NCBI RefSeq assembly: GCF_004365705.1
Contig: NZ_SOBN01000001.1
Coordinates: 124,001-188,000, forward strand
From: Streptomyces sp. 846.5
GTDB lineage: Bacteria; Actinomycetota; Actinomycetes; Streptomycetales; Streptomycetaceae
DNA length: 64,000 bases
Reading direction: 5' to 3'
This document shows, in pieces, positions 17,173-26,847 of the stretch. The notes beneath the pieces were generated by a model. It searched no databases. It saw nothing but the letters and a program-made list of their open reading frames with translations, and had not been told where the DNA came from. The position numbers and the translations under genes were made by a program. Positions within the stretch are counted from its first letter, which is position 1. Each line of letters starts with the position of its first letter.

Positions 17173-17218
17173 CAGGGGCGGTCGGGGAGTCCTCCGGAGG
17201 ACTCCCCGACCGCCCCTG
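17173..17218. terminator. 46-nt perfect palindrome, bidirectional terminator
   Basis: Two exact 23-base arms (centre between 17195 and 17196, CCTCC|GGAGG) lie between the convergent amidohydrolase and SDR genes. The stem is very GC-rich and would form on either strand, fitting a bidirectional terminator. Confidence 0.85.
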
Positions 17219-17225
17219 ACCCCTC

Positions 17226-18134
17226 TCAACCCCGGCGCTCGCCCGTCGGGTCCGCGTTCGGCGCGGCCTTCGCCACCAGGTCCGGTACGACGGCGGACAG
17301 CTCCTCCTGCGACCACCGCGACGCCCCCGAGACGCCCGGCCCGTTCACCCAGCCCTCGAGCACGGTGATCCGGTTGCCCCACACGCTGAAGACGCGACCG
17401 GTGACCTCGCTCGACGCGGCCGACCCCAGCCAGACCACCAGCGGTGAGATCGCCTCCGGGCTGAGGTCCTCGGCCTGGGCGGCCTGCTTCATCATCTCGA
17501 TGTCCTCGGTCAGCCGGGTCAGCGCGGTGGGCGCGATGGCGTTGACCGTCACTCCGTAGCGGGCCAGCTCGGCGGCCGCGATGACGGTCAGGCTCGCGAT
17601 ACCGGCCTTCGCCGCCCCGTAGTTGCTCTGTCCCGGATTGCCGAACAGCCCCGAGGGAGAGGTGGTGTTGATCACTCTGGCCTGGTTGGCATGGCCGGCC
17701 TTGGCGCGCTCGCGCCAGTACCGGGCCGCGTGGTGCAGCACCGCCAGGCTGCCCCGAAGGTGCACGGCCACCACGCTGTCCCAGTCCTGCTCGGTCATCG
17801 AGACGATCATCCGGTCCCGCAGGATTCCCGCGTTGTTGACCAGGACGTCGAGGCCGCCGAAGGTCTCCACCGCCTGCCGGACCAGGCTGTCCGCGCCGGA
17901 CCAGGCCGAGATGTCGTCGGTGTTCGCCACCGCCTCACCACCGGCCGCGACGATCTCGTCCACGACGGCCTGGGCCGGACCGACCGAGGTTCCCGCGCCG
18001 TCGCGGGAGCCACCCAGATCGTTCACCACGACCTTGGCTCCCTGCGCCGCGAACGCGAGCGCATGTGCTCTGCCGATCCCGTTGCCCGCTCCGGTGACGA
18101 CCACGACGCGTCCCTCGCACACTGCTCCGGACAT
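17226..18134 (-). CDS. SDR, 3-hydroxyacyl-CoA dehydrogenase-like
   Basis: A 302-residue SDR: TGAGNGIGRAH cofactor motif, NDLGGSRDG after the second strand, NNAGILRDRM, and YGAAKAGI active site. It is a paralogue of the SDR at 7104 (same length, same GLFGN segment), of the HSD17B4-like type acting on hydroxyacyl-CoAs. The ATG at 18134 is chosen for its GAGGAGG site; the longer reading frame upstream crosses the operator region. Single-gene leftward unit divergent from the electron-transfer flavoprotein operon. Confidence 0.88.
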   Translation of the reverse strand: MSGAVCEGRVVVVTGAGNGIGRAHALAFAAQGAKVVVNDLGGSRDGAGTSVGPAQAVVDEIVAAGGEAVANTDDISAWSGADSLVRQAVETFGGLDVLVNNAGILRDRMIVSMTEQDWDSVVAVHLRGSLAVLHHAARYWRERAKAGHANQARVINTTSPSGLFGNPGQSNYGAAKAGIASLTVIAAAELARYGVTVNAIAPTALTRLTEDIEMMKQAAQAEDLSPEAISPLVVWLGSAASSEVTGRVFSVWGNRITVLEGWVNGPGVSGASRWSQEELSAVVPDLVAKAAPNADPTGERRG

Positions 18135-18307
18135 CAATGCCTCCTCTGAAATACATCTGGATGCCGCTGGGGGACCCATAGATCTTCGATCAAAACAGAG
18201 CAATCAGTCAACTGATTCAGCTAAAAATCACCACCTTGCCAGCCGGCTCGCCAGAGATTTAAATAAGCTATACAGTTAACTTTTAGTACTCATTCGGGGA
18301 GGTTGCC
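18135..18307. promoter_or_regulatory. divergent promoter of SDR and electron-transfer flavoprotein operon
   Basis: It contains the perfect dyad AATCAGT-CA-ACTGATT at 18202-18217, whose first 13 bases recur at 3480. A second AT-rich block at 18258-18284 includes TAAGCTA (18264-18270) and the palindrome AGTTAACT. The former sits 68 bp from the SDR start, the latter about 25-45 bp from the TTG at 18308. Confidence 0.6.
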
Positions 18308-19087
18308 TTGAAGATCGTCGTCTGCGTGAAGCACGTGCCCGACGCCACCGCCGACCGCGGTTTCCATCCGGACGGCACCACCGACCGGGAGTCGGTCGAC
18401 TCCCTGCTGTCCGAGCTGGACGAGTACGCGGTCGAGCAGGCCCTGAAGCTCGTCGAGTCGGGGATCGACGCGGAGGTCACCTATCTGACGGTCGGCCCCG
18501 GCGACGCGAAGGCCGCTCTGCGCAAGGCGCTGGCGATGGGCGGCGACAACGCCGTCCATGTCAGCGACGACGCCATCGCGGGCACCGACGCCCTCGGCAC
18601 CTCGCTGATCCTGGCCAGGGCCGTCGAGCGGATCGGCTTCGACCTGGTCATCACCGGTATGGCATCCACCGACGCCGCGATGGGGGTGGTCCCGGCGATG
18701 CTCGCGGAACGCCTGGGCGTGCCGGGTGTCACCTATCTGGACGAGCTCGCGATCGAGGGCGCGGTGGTCACCGGCCGCCGCGAGGGCGACACCGCGACCG
18801 AGCGGATCACCGCGACCCTCCCGGCGGTGGTCTCGGTCACCGACCGCACCGGCGAGGCCCGCTACCCCTCGTTCAAGGGCATCATGGCGGCGAAGAAGAA
18901 GCCGCTGCAGGCGCTCGACCTGGAGGATCTGGGCATCGGGGCCGAGCAGGTCGGCCTCGGCGCCGCCTGGTCGGCCGTCGACAGCGCGACCATCCGCCCC
19001 GCACGCACCAGGGGGCAGGTCGTGCCGGACCAGGGCGACGGCGGCACGGAGCTGGCGGCCTTCCTCGCCGCCCAGAAGTTCATCTGA
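18308..19087 (+). CDS. etfB: electron transfer flavoprotein beta subunit
   Basis: A 259-residue EtfB/FixA protein. The opening KIVVCVKHVPDA, the ITGMASTDAAMGVVP loop and the signature region with KAKK-like residues (MAAKKKPL) match the family. It pairs with EtfA to collect electrons from acyl-CoA dehydrogenases and hand them to the quinone pool through ETF dehydrogenase. The start is TTG at 18308, with GGGGAGG just upstream; no better start exists. Its presence inside the island fits the load of nine dehydrogenases. Confidence 0.95.
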   Translation: MKIVVCVKHVPDATADRGFHPDGTTDRESVDSLLSELDEYAVEQALKLVESGIDAEVTYLTVGPGDAKAALRKALAMGGDNAVHVSDDAIAGTDALGTSLILARAVERIGFDLVITGMASTDAAMGVVPAMLAERLGVPGVTYLDELAIEGAVVTGRREGDTATERITATLPAVVSVTDRTGEARYPSFKGIMAAKKKPLQALDLEDLGIGAEQVGLGAAWSAVDSATIRPARTRGQVVPDQGDGGTELAAFLAAQKFI

Positions 19088-19156
19088 GCCGGACACCGAC
19101 CGACCACGGGTTCAAGTGGGGGCACTGGGATTCGCCCCCGGAAGATTGGAGTATCC

Positions 19157-20119
19157 ATGGGTGAGATCCTGGTACTTGTCGGCCATGTCGACGGGTCCGT
19201 GCGCAAGCAGACACTCGAACTGCTGACCCTGGCCCGCCGCATCGGCGAGCCCACAGCTGTGTTCCTGGGCAGCGGCGCCGAAGCCGCGACCGAGGCCCTC
19301 GGCCGCTTCGGCGCCCGCCGCATCCTCGTGGTGGACGCCCCCGAGATCAGCGACTACCTGGTCGGACCGGCCGTGGACGCCCTCGCGCAGATCGCGAGGA
19401 GCGTCGGTCCCGCGGCGATCCTGCTGCCCTCCACCCTGGACGGCAGGGAGACCGCCGCCCGCCTCGCGGTCCGGCTGGAGTCCGGACTGATCACCGACGC
19501 GGTCGACATCGAGGCCGGCGACCGCGGCCCGGTCACCGAGCAGTCGGTGTTCGCCGCGACCTACCAGGTCAGGGCCCATGTCACCAAGGGCATCCCGGTC
19601 ATCACGGTCAAACCCAACGCCATCACTCCCGAACCGCTGCCGACCGCCCCGGAGGTGGAGCAGGTGATCGTGGCGTTCTCCGCTGCGGCGACCGCGGTCA
19701 GCGTGCTGTCGCGGACACCCCGGCGGAAGTCGGACCGGCCCGCGCTGACCGAGGCCGACATCGTCGTGTCCGGCGGCCGGGGCGTGAACGGCGCGGAGAA
19801 CTTCGCCGTCATCGAACGCGTCGCCGACGCCCTCGGCGCCGCCGTTGGCGCCTCGCGCGCCGCGGTCGACGCCGGCTGGTACCCGCACGCCCACCAGGTG
19901 GGCCAGACCGGCACCCAGGTCTCCCCGCAGCTCTACATCGCGGCCGGGATCTCCGGGGCGATCCAGCACCGCGCCGGCATGCAGACCTCCAGGACCATCG
20001 TCGCCGTCAACAAGGACCCGGAGGCGCCGATCTTCGAGCTGGTCGACCACGGCGTCGTGGGCGACCTGTTCCAGGTCCTCCCGCAGCTCGAGAAGGAGAT
20101 CGCCAGGCGCCGGGGCTGA
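19157..20119 (+). CDS. etfA: electron transfer flavoprotein alpha subunit
   Basis: A 320-residue EtfA/FixB protein with the FAD-binding C-terminal domain: [35 protein letters not shown] and [13 protein letters not shown] are family hallmarks. It forms a heterodimer with the product of the preceding gene (69 bp upstream). Together they are the electron acceptor for the island's acyl-CoA dehydrogenases; no ETF-quinone oxidoreductase gene is present in the window. Confidence 0.96.
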   Translation: MGEILVLVGHVDGSVRKQTLELLTLARRIGEPTAVFLGSGAEAATEALGRFGARRILVVDAPEISDYLVGPAVDALAQIARSVGPAAILLPSTLDGRETAARLAVRLESGLITDAVDIEAGDRGPVTEQSVFAATYQVRAHVTKGIPVITVKPNAITPEPLPTAPEVEQVIVAFSAAATAVSVLSRTPRRKSDRPALTEADIVVSGGRGVNGAENFAVIERVADALGAAVGASRAAVDAGWYPHAHQVGQTGTQVSPQLYIAAGISGAIQHRAGMQTSRTIVAVNKDPEAPIFELVDHGVVGDLFQVLPQLEKEIARRRG

Positions 20120-20173
20120 CCGGACCGAGGGACGCCGGGCCCCTGGGCCGCCCAACACCTTACGGAGGCAGAA

Positions 20174-21289
20174 GTGGACTTCGCGTTCGACCAGGAGCAG
20201 GAGGAACTGCGGCGCACCGTGCGTGCCTTCCTCGAGGACACCTCCCCGGAGACCGAAGTGCGGCGCCTGATGGAGACCGAGCAGGGTTTCGACCGCGCGC
20301 TGTGGCGGCGCATGGGCTCCGAGCTGGGCCTGCAGGGCCTCGCCGTCCCCGAGGAGTACGGCGGGGCAGGCTGCGGCCTGGTCGAGGTCGGCCTGGTGCT
20401 GCAGGAGACGGGCCGTGCGCTGCTGTGCGCGCCGTACTTCGCCTCCGCGGTCCTGGCCACCACGACCCTCTGCCGCTCGGCCGACGAGGACGCACGCAAG
20501 CGCCTGCTGCCGGGGCTCGCCGCCGGCGAGCTGGTCGGCACACTGGCCCTGACCGAGGACTCCGCACGCTGGGACCGGGAGGGAGTCGGGCTGACGGCAC
20601 GGCAGTCCGACGACGGGTGGCGCCTGTCGGGCCACAAGACGTTCGTGCTCGACGGCGCCAGTGCGGACCTCGTCCTGACCGTGGCCCGCACCCCCGACGG
20701 CATCGGCGTCTTCTGCGTGGACGGCGACGCCGCCGGCCTGACCCGCACCCCCCTGCCCACGCTGGACCCGACCCGCCGTCAGGCCCGGCTGGAGTACCGG
20801 GACGTCCTGGCGGAGCCGCTGCGGACGACCGGCGACGGCTGGCAGCTGGTGTCCGAGGTCCTCGACCGGGCCGCCGCGGCGCTCGCGGCCGAGCAGGTCG
20901 GGGTGGCCGACCGCGCGCTCGACATGGCGGTGGAGTACGCGAAGGTCCGGCACCAGTTCGGGCGGCCCATCGGCTCGTTCCAGGCCGTCAAGCACCTGCT
21001 GGCCGACGTCCTGCTGGAGCTGGAGTCGGCTCGCGCCGCAGCCTGCTTCGCCCTGCTGGCGGCCGACCGCGAGGACCCGGACCTGCCGGCGGTGGCGAGC
21101 CTGGCCAAGGCCTTCTGCTCCGACGCCTGCCTGCTCGCGGCGTCGGAGAACATCCAGGTGCACGGCGGAATCGGCTTCACCTGGGAGCATCCCGCCCACC
21201 TCTACCTGAAGCGGGCCAAGACCTCGCAGCTGCTGCTGGGCGACCCCGCCTACCACCGGGAGCTGCTGGCCCGGCGGATCGGCGTCTGA
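20174..21289 (+). CDS. acyl-CoA dehydrogenase, beta-type subunit
   Basis: A 371-residue dehydrogenase-fold protein of the same type as those at 11880 and 39992: [22 protein letters not shown], and [17 protein letters not shown], without an EGTS motif or a helix-G glutamate ([11 protein letters not shown]). It is expected to need a catalytic alpha partner; candidates are the convergent gene at 21303-22454 or the product of 29787-31013. It starts with GTG after ACGGAGG and follows etfA by 54 bp, so it is co-transcribed with its electron acceptor. Confidence 0.87.
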   Translation: MDFAFDQEQEELRRTVRAFLEDTSPETEVRRLMETEQGFDRALWRRMGSELGLQGLAVPEEYGGAGCGLVEVGLVLQETGRALLCAPYFASAVLATTTLCRSADEDARKRLLPGLAAGELVGTLALTEDSARWDREGVGLTARQSDDGWRLSGHKTFVLDGASADLVLTVARTPDGIGVFCVDGDAAGLTRTPLPTLDPTRRQARLEYRDVLAEPLRTTGDGWQLVSEVLDRAAAALAAEQVGVADRALDMAVEYAKVRHQFGRPIGSFQAVKHLLADVLLELESARAAACFALLAADREDPDLPAVASLAKAFCSDACLLAASENIQVHGGIGFTWEHPAHLYLKRAKTSQLLLGDPAYHRELLARRIGV

Positions 21290-21302
21290 CGGGTCCCGCG
21301 GG

Positions 21303-22454
21303 TCAGTAGCTGCGCAGGCCCATGCTGCGGGCGATGCCGTTGCGCTGGATCTGGCTGGTGCCCCCGGAGATGGTGGCCACGATGGACTCCCGGTAGCGGA
21401 AACTCATCACGCTCTCCGTGGAGAAGCCGTGCCCCGCGCAGACCTGCATACCCAACCGGGCGGCGGCCACATAGGTCTCCGAGCCCTTCAGCTTCGCCAT
21501 CGACCCCTCGCGGGTGCACGGCTTGCCCTGGGCCAGCAGCCAGGCGGCCCGGTAGGCGAGCAGCCGCGCGGAGTCGATCTCCGTCTGCAGGTCCGCCATC
21601 GCGTGCGCGAGCGCCTGGAAAGTGCCGACGGGCCGCCCGAAGGCGTGCCGGACGCGCGAGTACTCCAGCATCTCGTCCAGGGTGGCCTGGGCGGCTCCCA
21701 GGTAGCCGCCGGTGATGATCACCTTCTCCAGCTCGATGTTGGAGAGCATGACCTTCCAGCCCTCGTCCTGCGGGCCGACCAGGTTCTCCCGGGGCACCAC
21801 CACGTCGTTGAGGAAGACCTCGTTGGTGCCGAGGATGTGCCGGGCCAGGGTCGGCGTCCGGCGCACCTCGACGCCCTCGCTCGCGGGGTCGACGAGCAGC
21901 AGGCTGATGCCTCCGTGCTTCGGCTCGCGCGGGCCCGTGCGCACATAGGTGGCGATGGTGGTGTCCGGCAGGCCGGCGCCGGTGCACCACGCCTTCTGGC
22001 CGCGCACCACGAAGTGGTCGCCGCGGTCCTCGGCGGTGGTGCGCAGCGCCGCGGCGTCGGACCCGCTGTCCGGTTCGCTCAGGCCCACCGCGAGGCGGTG
22101 GTGACCCGTCATCACCTCCTCGCGGATGAAGCGGCGCTGGGCCTCGCTGCCCCAGCGGAAGACGGTGATGCCGGGGATCAGCACGCCGATGTAGCACATG
22201 GCCACGTCGAAACTGGCGCGCCCGAGCTCCTCGGCGATCAGGATCAGCTCCAGCGGACCGCCGCCGTCCCCTCCCTCCTCCTCGGCGAACGGCAGTGAGA
22301 ACCAGCCCAGGTCGGCCATCCCCTTGAACAGCTCGTGCGGGACCGCGGACTGCTCGTCCCACTCCTTCGCCTTCTCGGGCGGGCAGACGTCCGCGACGAA
22401 CGCGCGCGCGGTGGTCCGCACCATCTCCTGCTCGTCGGTCAGACCGAAGTCCAT
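21303..22454 (-). CDS. acyl-CoA dehydrogenase
   Basis: A 383-residue dehydrogenase. The FAD region reads SEPDSGSDAAA, then QKAWCTGAG; the helix-G segment NIELEKVIITG offers the likely catalytic glutamate. The C-terminal motif is ISGGTSQIQRN with glycine at the MCAD glutamate position, as in IVD-like and FadE alpha types. It is convergent with, and 13 bp from, the beta-type gene at 20174, which may be its partner. It faces the LLM oxidoreductase at 22539 over a divergent promoter. Confidence 0.9.
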   Translation of the reverse strand: MDFGLTDEQEMVRTTARAFVADVCPPEKAKEWDEQSAVPHELFKGMADLGWFSLPFAEEEGGDGGGPLELILIAEELGRASFDVAMCYIGVLIPGITVFRWGSEAQRRFIREEVMTGHHRLAVGLSEPDSGSDAAALRTTAEDRGDHFVVRGQKAWCTGAGLPDTTIATYVRTGPREPKHGGISLLLVDPASEGVEVRRTPTLARHILGTNEVFLNDVVVPRENLVGPQDEGWKVMLSNIELEKVIITGGYLGAAQATLDEMLEYSRVRHAFGRPVGTFQALAHAMADLQTEIDSARLLAYRAAWLLAQGKPCTREGSMAKLKGSETYVAAARLGMQVCAGHGFSTESVMSFRYRESIVATISGGTSQIQRNGIARSMGLRSY

Positions 22455-22538
22455 GTCGACCCCTCCCTGGTGCTGTCTTATTTATCTAGCTTATTATTCT
22501 ACTTCAGTCGACAACAAGGCCTGACGGAGGATCCGCAG
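22455..22538. promoter_or_regulatory. divergent AT-rich promoter
   Basis: AT-rich core at 22478-22504 with TATTTATCTAGCTTATTA, sharing TATTTATCT with 29737 and, inverted, with 41168, and an inverted TAAGCTA at 22487-22493. CAGTCGACA (22505-22513) is a weak match to the CAGTCAACTG core of the other operator type. ACGGAGG supports the start at 22539. Confidence 0.45.
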
Positions 22539-23567
22539 ATGAAGGTGGACGGCAAGCTCAGCGCATGGGGCACTACCGAGGTCGTCGAGGAGGCCAGAGG
22601 ACACGAGAAGGCCGGCTACGACGGCCTGTGGGCGTCGGAGTCCAGCCATGACCCGTTCCTCCCGCTGCTGCTCGCGGCCGAGCACACCGAGCGACTGGAG
22701 GTCGGCACCGCCATCGCGGTCGCCTTCGCCCGCTCCCCCATGCAGCTCGCGTACACCGCGCACGACCTGCAGTCCTACTCCGGCGGCCGGTTCACCCTCG
22801 GCCTGGGCAGCCAGATCAAACCGCACATCGAGCGCAGGTTCTCCATGCCGTGGAGCCATCCGGCCCCCCGGATGCGCGAGTTCATCGGCGCGCTGCACGC
22901 CGTTTGGGCAGCCTGGAACGACGGCGCCGAACTGGACTTCCGCGGCGACTTCTACTCCCACACCCTGATGGCCCCCTTCTTCTCCCCGCCGCCGCTCCCG
23001 CAGGGCGCCCCGAAGGTGTTCCTGGCCGCGGTGGGCGAGTCCATGACCCGGGTCGCCGCCGAGGTCGCGGACGGGATGCTCGCCCACGGCTTCACCACCG
23101 AGCGGTACCTGCGCGAGGTGACCGTCCCCATCCTGGAACGCGGCCTGGAGCAGTCCGGTCGCACCCGCGCGGACTTCTCCGTCAGCCACCTGCTGCTCAC
23201 CGCCACCGGCCGCACCGAGGAGGAGCTGGCCCGCGCGATCAAGGGGACACGGCGTCAGATCGCCTTCTACGGCAGCACCCCCGCCTACCGGGGCGTCCTG
23301 GAACTGCACGGCTGGGGCGAGTTGGGCGACGAGCTCAACACCCTGTCGAAGTCCTCGCGGGCGGACAAGTGGGAGGTGATGGGCACCCTGGTCGACGACG
23401 AAGTGCTCAACGCCTTCGCCGTGGTGGCCGAACCGGACCGGGTCGCCGCCGAGATCCGGCGGCGGTTCGACGGGGTGGTCGACCGGCTGTCCTTCTACAC
23501 CGCCTACGAGCTCGACCGATCGGTCCTGGAGCCCGTCGTGCGGGAACTGCGCGGGGGAAGCTACTAG
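22539..23567 (+). CDS. LLM-class F420-dependent oxidoreductase (MSMEG_2256/TIGR03617-like)
   Basis: A 342-residue luciferase-like TIM-barrel protein. Family marks are GYDGLWASES near residue 30, VGTAIAVAFARSP, the F420/flavin-binding LGLGSQIKPHIERRF and the FLAAVGESM segment. Members use reduced F420 (or FMN) to reduce or oxidise ketones and related groups; in some pathways luciferase-like enzymes act as Baeyer-Villiger monooxygenases. Here it could act on a cyclic ketone intermediate. Its TAG overlaps the stop of the convergent GntR gene by three or four bases. Confidence 0.88.
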   Translation: MKVDGKLSAWGTTEVVEEARGHEKAGYDGLWASESSHDPFLPLLLAAEHTERLEVGTAIAVAFARSPMQLAYTAHDLQSYSGGRFTLGLGSQIKPHIERRFSMPWSHPAPRMREFIGALHAVWAAWNDGAELDFRGDFYSHTLMAPFFSPPPLPQGAPKVFLAAVGESMTRVAAEVADGMLAHGFTTERYLREVTVPILERGLEQSGRTRADFSVSHLLLTATGRTEEELARAIKGTRRQIAFYGSTPAYRGVLELHGWGELGDELNTLSKSSRADKWEVMGTLVDDEVLNAFAVVAEPDRVAAEIRRRFDGVVDRLSFYTAYELDRSVLEPVVRELRGGSY

Positions 23568-24346
23568 CCGAGGAGGTCGAGCACGGTGGTCATCGACTTG
23601 TTCTGCAGCAGGTAGTCCTCCGCCTCCTGCAGATGCACCCGCCACAGGTACTCCGCCGCCTCGGCCTGCCGGGCGGCGACGAGTTCGACCAGTCTGACAT
23701 GGGCGCGGAAGCCCCGGCGGTTGGCCCGCACGTTCTCCGGGCTCCCCGCGTCCAGGTCGACGTGCGACCAGTTCGCCAGGTCAATGATGTGCCGGACCAT
23801 GCCGTTGAGCACGGTCAGCGTCTGGTTGCCGGCCAGTTCGACCACCAGGGCGTGGAACTCCATGTGGGCGCGGATGAACGCGGACGGGTCGTCCATCAAC
23901 CGCTCGGCCTCGGCGACCGCGTCCTGGAGCCGTTCCAGGTCCGCGCCGGTGCGCCGGTGCGCGAGCAGCGCCGCGCAGGGGGTCTCGATCACGGTGCGGG
24001 CGTCGTAGACGTCCTGCAGGGTCGTGCCGCGGTACTCCAGGACCAGTCCGGCGTACTTCGCCGCCACGTCCCCCTCGGGCGTCTGCACCCGGGCCCCTCC
24101 GCGCGCGCCCCTGCGGATGCCGATCAGCGACTCTGACTCCAGGACCCGGAACGCCTCTCTCAGGGTCGGCCGCGAGACGGCGAACTCCAGCATCAGCGCG
24201 GACTCGGCGGGCAACGAGTCCCCCTCCGCCAGCTCGCCTCGGATGATCTTGCGCCGTAGTTGCGCCGCCACCAGCTCGGCCATCTTGGGGACCCGCACGC
24301 GGGTACCGATCTCACCCCCGGTGGAATCCCGCCCGTCCCTGGTCAC
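23564..24346 (-). CDS. GntR/FadR-family transcriptional regulator with FCD domain
   Basis: About 260 residues. The N-terminal winged helix carries SRPTLREAFRVLESESLIGIRRG, followed by an FCD effector domain whose metal ligands are visible as His in MEFHALVVEL, His in RAHVRL and His in RVHLQ. FCD regulators bind a carboxylate or acyl-CoA ligand and release DNA. It is a clear paralogue of the regulator at 36493. The start is uncertain: GTG at 24346 has GAGGCGGA upstream, and an ATG at 24391 is an alternative. Last gene of the leftward six-gene operon, so it is produced along with the enzymes it probably controls. Confidence 0.88.
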   Translation of the reverse strand: MTRDGRDSTGGEIGTRVRVPKMAELVAAQLRRKIIRGELAEGDSLPAESALMLEFAVSRPTLREAFRVLESESLIGIRRGARGGARVQTPEGDVAAKYAGLVLEYRGTTLQDVYDARTVIETPCAALLAHRRTGADLERLQDAVAEAERLMDDPSAFIRAHMEFHALVVELAGNQTLTVLNGMVRHIIDLANWSHVDLDAGSPENVRANRRGFRAHVRLVELVAARQAEAAEYLWRVHLQEAEDYLLQNKSMTTVLDLLG

Positions 24347-24421
24347 GTCGGTCCGCCTCTCGCCGCAGTCGTATTCCGTCCAACCGTTCATGCCACGTAC
24401 ACGGATTCGACCGGTACCGGC

Positions 24422-25645
24422 TCAGGACACCCGCTCGAAGACGGCGGCCAGCCCTTGGCCGCCGCCCAGGCACATGGTCTCCAACCCGTAGCGGACCTCC
24501 CGCCGCGCCATCTCCCGCAGCAGGGTGGCCAGGATCCGACCGCCGGTCGCGCCGACCGGGTGCCCCAGCGAGATGCCGGACCCGTTGACGTTCAACCGCT
24601 CGAAGTCGGTCCCGGTCAGGGCCCACTCGCGGGTGCAGGCGAGCACCTGTGCGGCGAACGCCTCGTTCAGCTCGATCAGATCCATGTCGGACAGCTTCAG
24701 GCCGGCCCGCTCCAGAGCCCGGGCGGTGGCCGGCACCGGCCCGATGCCCATGGTCCGCGGGGGCACGCCCGCCACGGCCCACGACACCAGCCGGGCCAGC
24801 GGTCGCAGCCCCAGTTCGGCCGCGCGCTGCGGGTGGGTGACGATGCACACGGCCGCGCCGTCGTTCTGGCCGCTGGCGTTCCCCGCGGTGACGGTGGACT
24901 CCGGGTCCTGCCGGCCCAGGACCGCGCGCAGCGCGGACAGCTTCTCCAACGAGGAGTCGGGACGCGGGTGCTCGTCCGTGTCGACGACCGCCTCCCCCGA
25001 CCGGGTCCGCACGGTCACCGGCACGATCTCCTCGGCGAAGCGGCCCGCGCGCTGGGCCGCGACGGCCCGGTGGTGCGAGGTGAGAGCGAACCGGTCCTGC
25101 TCCTCGCGCGGGATGGCGTACTCACGGCGCAGGTTCTCGGCGGTCTCCAGCATCCCGCCGGGCACGGGGTGGTTGACCCCGCCGGAGGTGACCCGGCCGC
25201 GCGCCAGCCGGTCGTGCAGCATGGTGCCGTTCCCGCGGACGCCCCAGCGCGCACCGGTGGTGTAGAACTCCGCCTGACTCATCGACTCCGTGCCGCCGGC
25301 CAGGACCAGGTCGCTCACCCCCGTCTGCACCTGCATCGCGGCGTTGACCACCGCCTGCAGACCCGATCCGCAGCGGCGGTCGACCTGCGCTCCCGGGACC
25401 TCCACCGGCAGGCCCGCGTCCAGGGCGGCGACCCGGCCGATCGCGGGAGCCTCGCCGTTGGGATAGCACTGGCCGAGGATCACGTCGTCCACCGCCGCGG
25501 CGGGAATGCCGGTGCGTTCCAGAAGGGCCCGGATGACCGTGGCCGCCAGCTCGGTGGCCGGCACCTCGCGGAACACACCGCCGTAGCCTCCGACCGGCGT
25601 GCGCAGCGGTTCGCAGACGACCGCGTCACGGAGCGGGGTGACCAT
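24422..25645 (-). CDS. acetyl-CoA C-acetyltransferase (classical thiolase)
   Basis: A 407-residue degradative thiolase with all three active-site elements: the nucleophile in RRCGSGLQA (about residue 91), the NEAFAAQ motif, GHPVGATGGR, and the C-terminal CLGGGQG. It performs CoA-dependent cleavage of a 3-ketoacyl-CoA, releasing acetyl-CoA or propionyl-CoA. It is the only thiolase in the window with a full catalytic set, so it is the likely final beta-oxidation step. It sits between the SDR at 25685 and the GntR regulator gene. Confidence 0.93.
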   Translation of the reverse strand: MVTPLRDAVVCEPLRTPVGGYGGVFREVPATELAATVIRALLERTGIPAAAVDDVILGQCYPNGEAPAIGRVAALDAGLPVEVPGAQVDRRCGSGLQAVVNAAMQVQTGVSDLVLAGGTESMSQAEFYTTGARWGVRGNGTMLHDRLARGRVTSGGVNHPVPGGMLETAENLRREYAIPREEQDRFALTSHHRAVAAQRAGRFAEEIVPVTVRTRSGEAVVDTDEHPRPDSSLEKLSALRAVLGRQDPESTVTAGNASGQNDGAAVCIVTHPQRAAELGLRPLARLVSWAVAGVPPRTMGIGPVPATARALERAGLKLSDMDLIELNEAFAAQVLACTREWALTGTDFERLNVNGSGISLGHPVGATGGRILATLLREMARREVRYGLETMCLGGGQGLAAVFERVS

Positions 25646-25684
25646 GTTCGGACCTTCTCTCTGCTGGATCGGACGTACCTGTCG

Positions 25685-26428
25685 TCACATGTACCGGCCG
25701 CCGGTGACCTCCAGGACGGCCCCGGTGATGTAGCTCGCCATGTCGGAGGCGAGGAACAGCACCGCCTGGGCCACCTCGGCGGGTTCACCGGCGCGGGCCA
25801 TCGGGATCTCGGTCATCTTGGCGTCCCAGGCCGCTCTCGGCATGGCCTCGGTCATCGCGGTTCGGATCAGTCCGGGCTGTATCGCGTTGACCCGTACCCC
25901 TGCCCTCGCCAGTTCCTTGGCCGAGGCCTTCGTCAGACCGATCAGGCCCGCCTTGGCCGCGCTGTAGTTGGTCTGGCCGAAGTTGCCGACCTTGCCGGAG
26001 ATCGAGGAGATGTTGACGATGCTGCCGCGCCCCTGTTCGCGCATGATCCGCGCGGCCTGACGGGTGCCGTTCCAGGCCCCGGCGAGGTGCACGTCGACCA
26101 CGGCGCGGAAGTCGGCCAGGGTCATGTTGCGCATGGTCGCGTCGCGGGTGATCCCGGCGTTGTTGACCATCACGTCCACCGGCCCGAAGGCGCTGGTGCA
26201 GTGGTCCACCAGCGCCGCGACCTCGTACCCGTCGGTGACGTCGCAGCGCAGGCACGCGGCGGCGACGCCCAGTTTCCCGAGCCGCTCCACCGCCGCCGCG
26301 GCGGCGGCCTCGTTGATGTCCCCCACCACCACCGAGGCTCCGGACTCGCCGAGCACCCGGGCGATCTCGTACCCGATGCCCTGCGCCGCACCGGTCACCA
26401 CCGCACTGCGGCCCTCCAGCAGTCCCAT
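25685..26428 (-). CDS. SDR, FabG/3-ketoacyl-CoA reductase-like dehydrogenase
   Basis: A 247-residue SDR (start at ATG 26428, GGGAG upstream; an ATG at 26446 is an alternative). It has [21 protein letters not shown], and [14 protein letters not shown], the FabG-like signature, and ends in VTGGRYM. It probably catalyses 3-hydroxyacyl-CoA oxidation directly before the neighbouring thiolase. The operon order ligase, thiolase-like, OB-fold, SDR, thiolase, regulator reads like a compact beta-oxidation module. Confidence 0.9.
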   Translation of the reverse strand: MGLLEGRSAVVTGAAQGIGYEIARVLGESGASVVVGDINEAAAAAAVERLGKLGVAAACLRCDVTDGYEVAALVDHCTSAFGPVDVMVNNAGITRDATMRNMTLADFRAVVDVHLAGAWNGTRQAARIMREQGRGSIVNISSISGKVGNFGQTNYSAAKAGLIGLTKASAKELARAGVRVNAIQPGLIRTAMTEAMPRAAWDAKMTEIPMARAGEPAEVAQAVLFLASDMASYITGAVLEVTGGRYM

Positions 26429-26451
26429 CCGCGCTCCCTGTGTCATCGTGA

Positions 26452-26847
26452 TCAGCCGGCCGGTACGAAGTACGGGAGCGTGATCTCGTCCGTGAGCGGG
26501 CGGAAGTCCACGCGCACGCGCATCCCGACGGTCACCTCCGCCGGGTCGCAGCCGACGATGTGGGTCAGCATGCCCACCCCGTCGTCCAGGTCCACGACCG
26601 CCAGCGCGAAGGGCGTGTCGAAGCCGGGCCCGGGCGCCCGGTGGACGACGGTCACCGAGTACACCGTTCCCTGCCCGGCGCTGGGCCGGTAGTGCCAGTC
26701 GCGCGACAGGCATCCCGGGCAGGCCGGCTCCGGCACGAAGAACCGCAGCTCGCACACCGGACAGTAGGGGAGGACGAGTTCGCCGCGGCGCGCCGCTTCC
26801 CAGAAGGGGCGGCTCAGCGCGGTGGGAACCGGGACCGGCCTGCTCAT
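26452..26847 (-). CDS. DUF35 zinc-ribbon/OB-fold protein
   Basis: A 131-residue protein with [10 protein letters not shown] and CPGC forming a zinc ribbon around residues 28-46, then OB-fold strands ([13 protein letters not shown]). It overlaps the thiolase-like gene upstream by ATGA. It is expected to bind that thiolase-like protein, as ChsH2-type DUF35 domains bind Ltp2 in steroid side-chain degradation. Confidence 0.88.
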   Translation of the reverse strand: MSRPVPVPTALSRPFWEAARRGELVLPYCPVCELRFFVPEPACPGCLSRDWHYRPSAGQGTVYSVTVVHRAPGPGFDTPFALAVVDLDDGVGMLTHIVGCDPAEVTVGMRVRVDFRPLTDEITLPYFVPAG

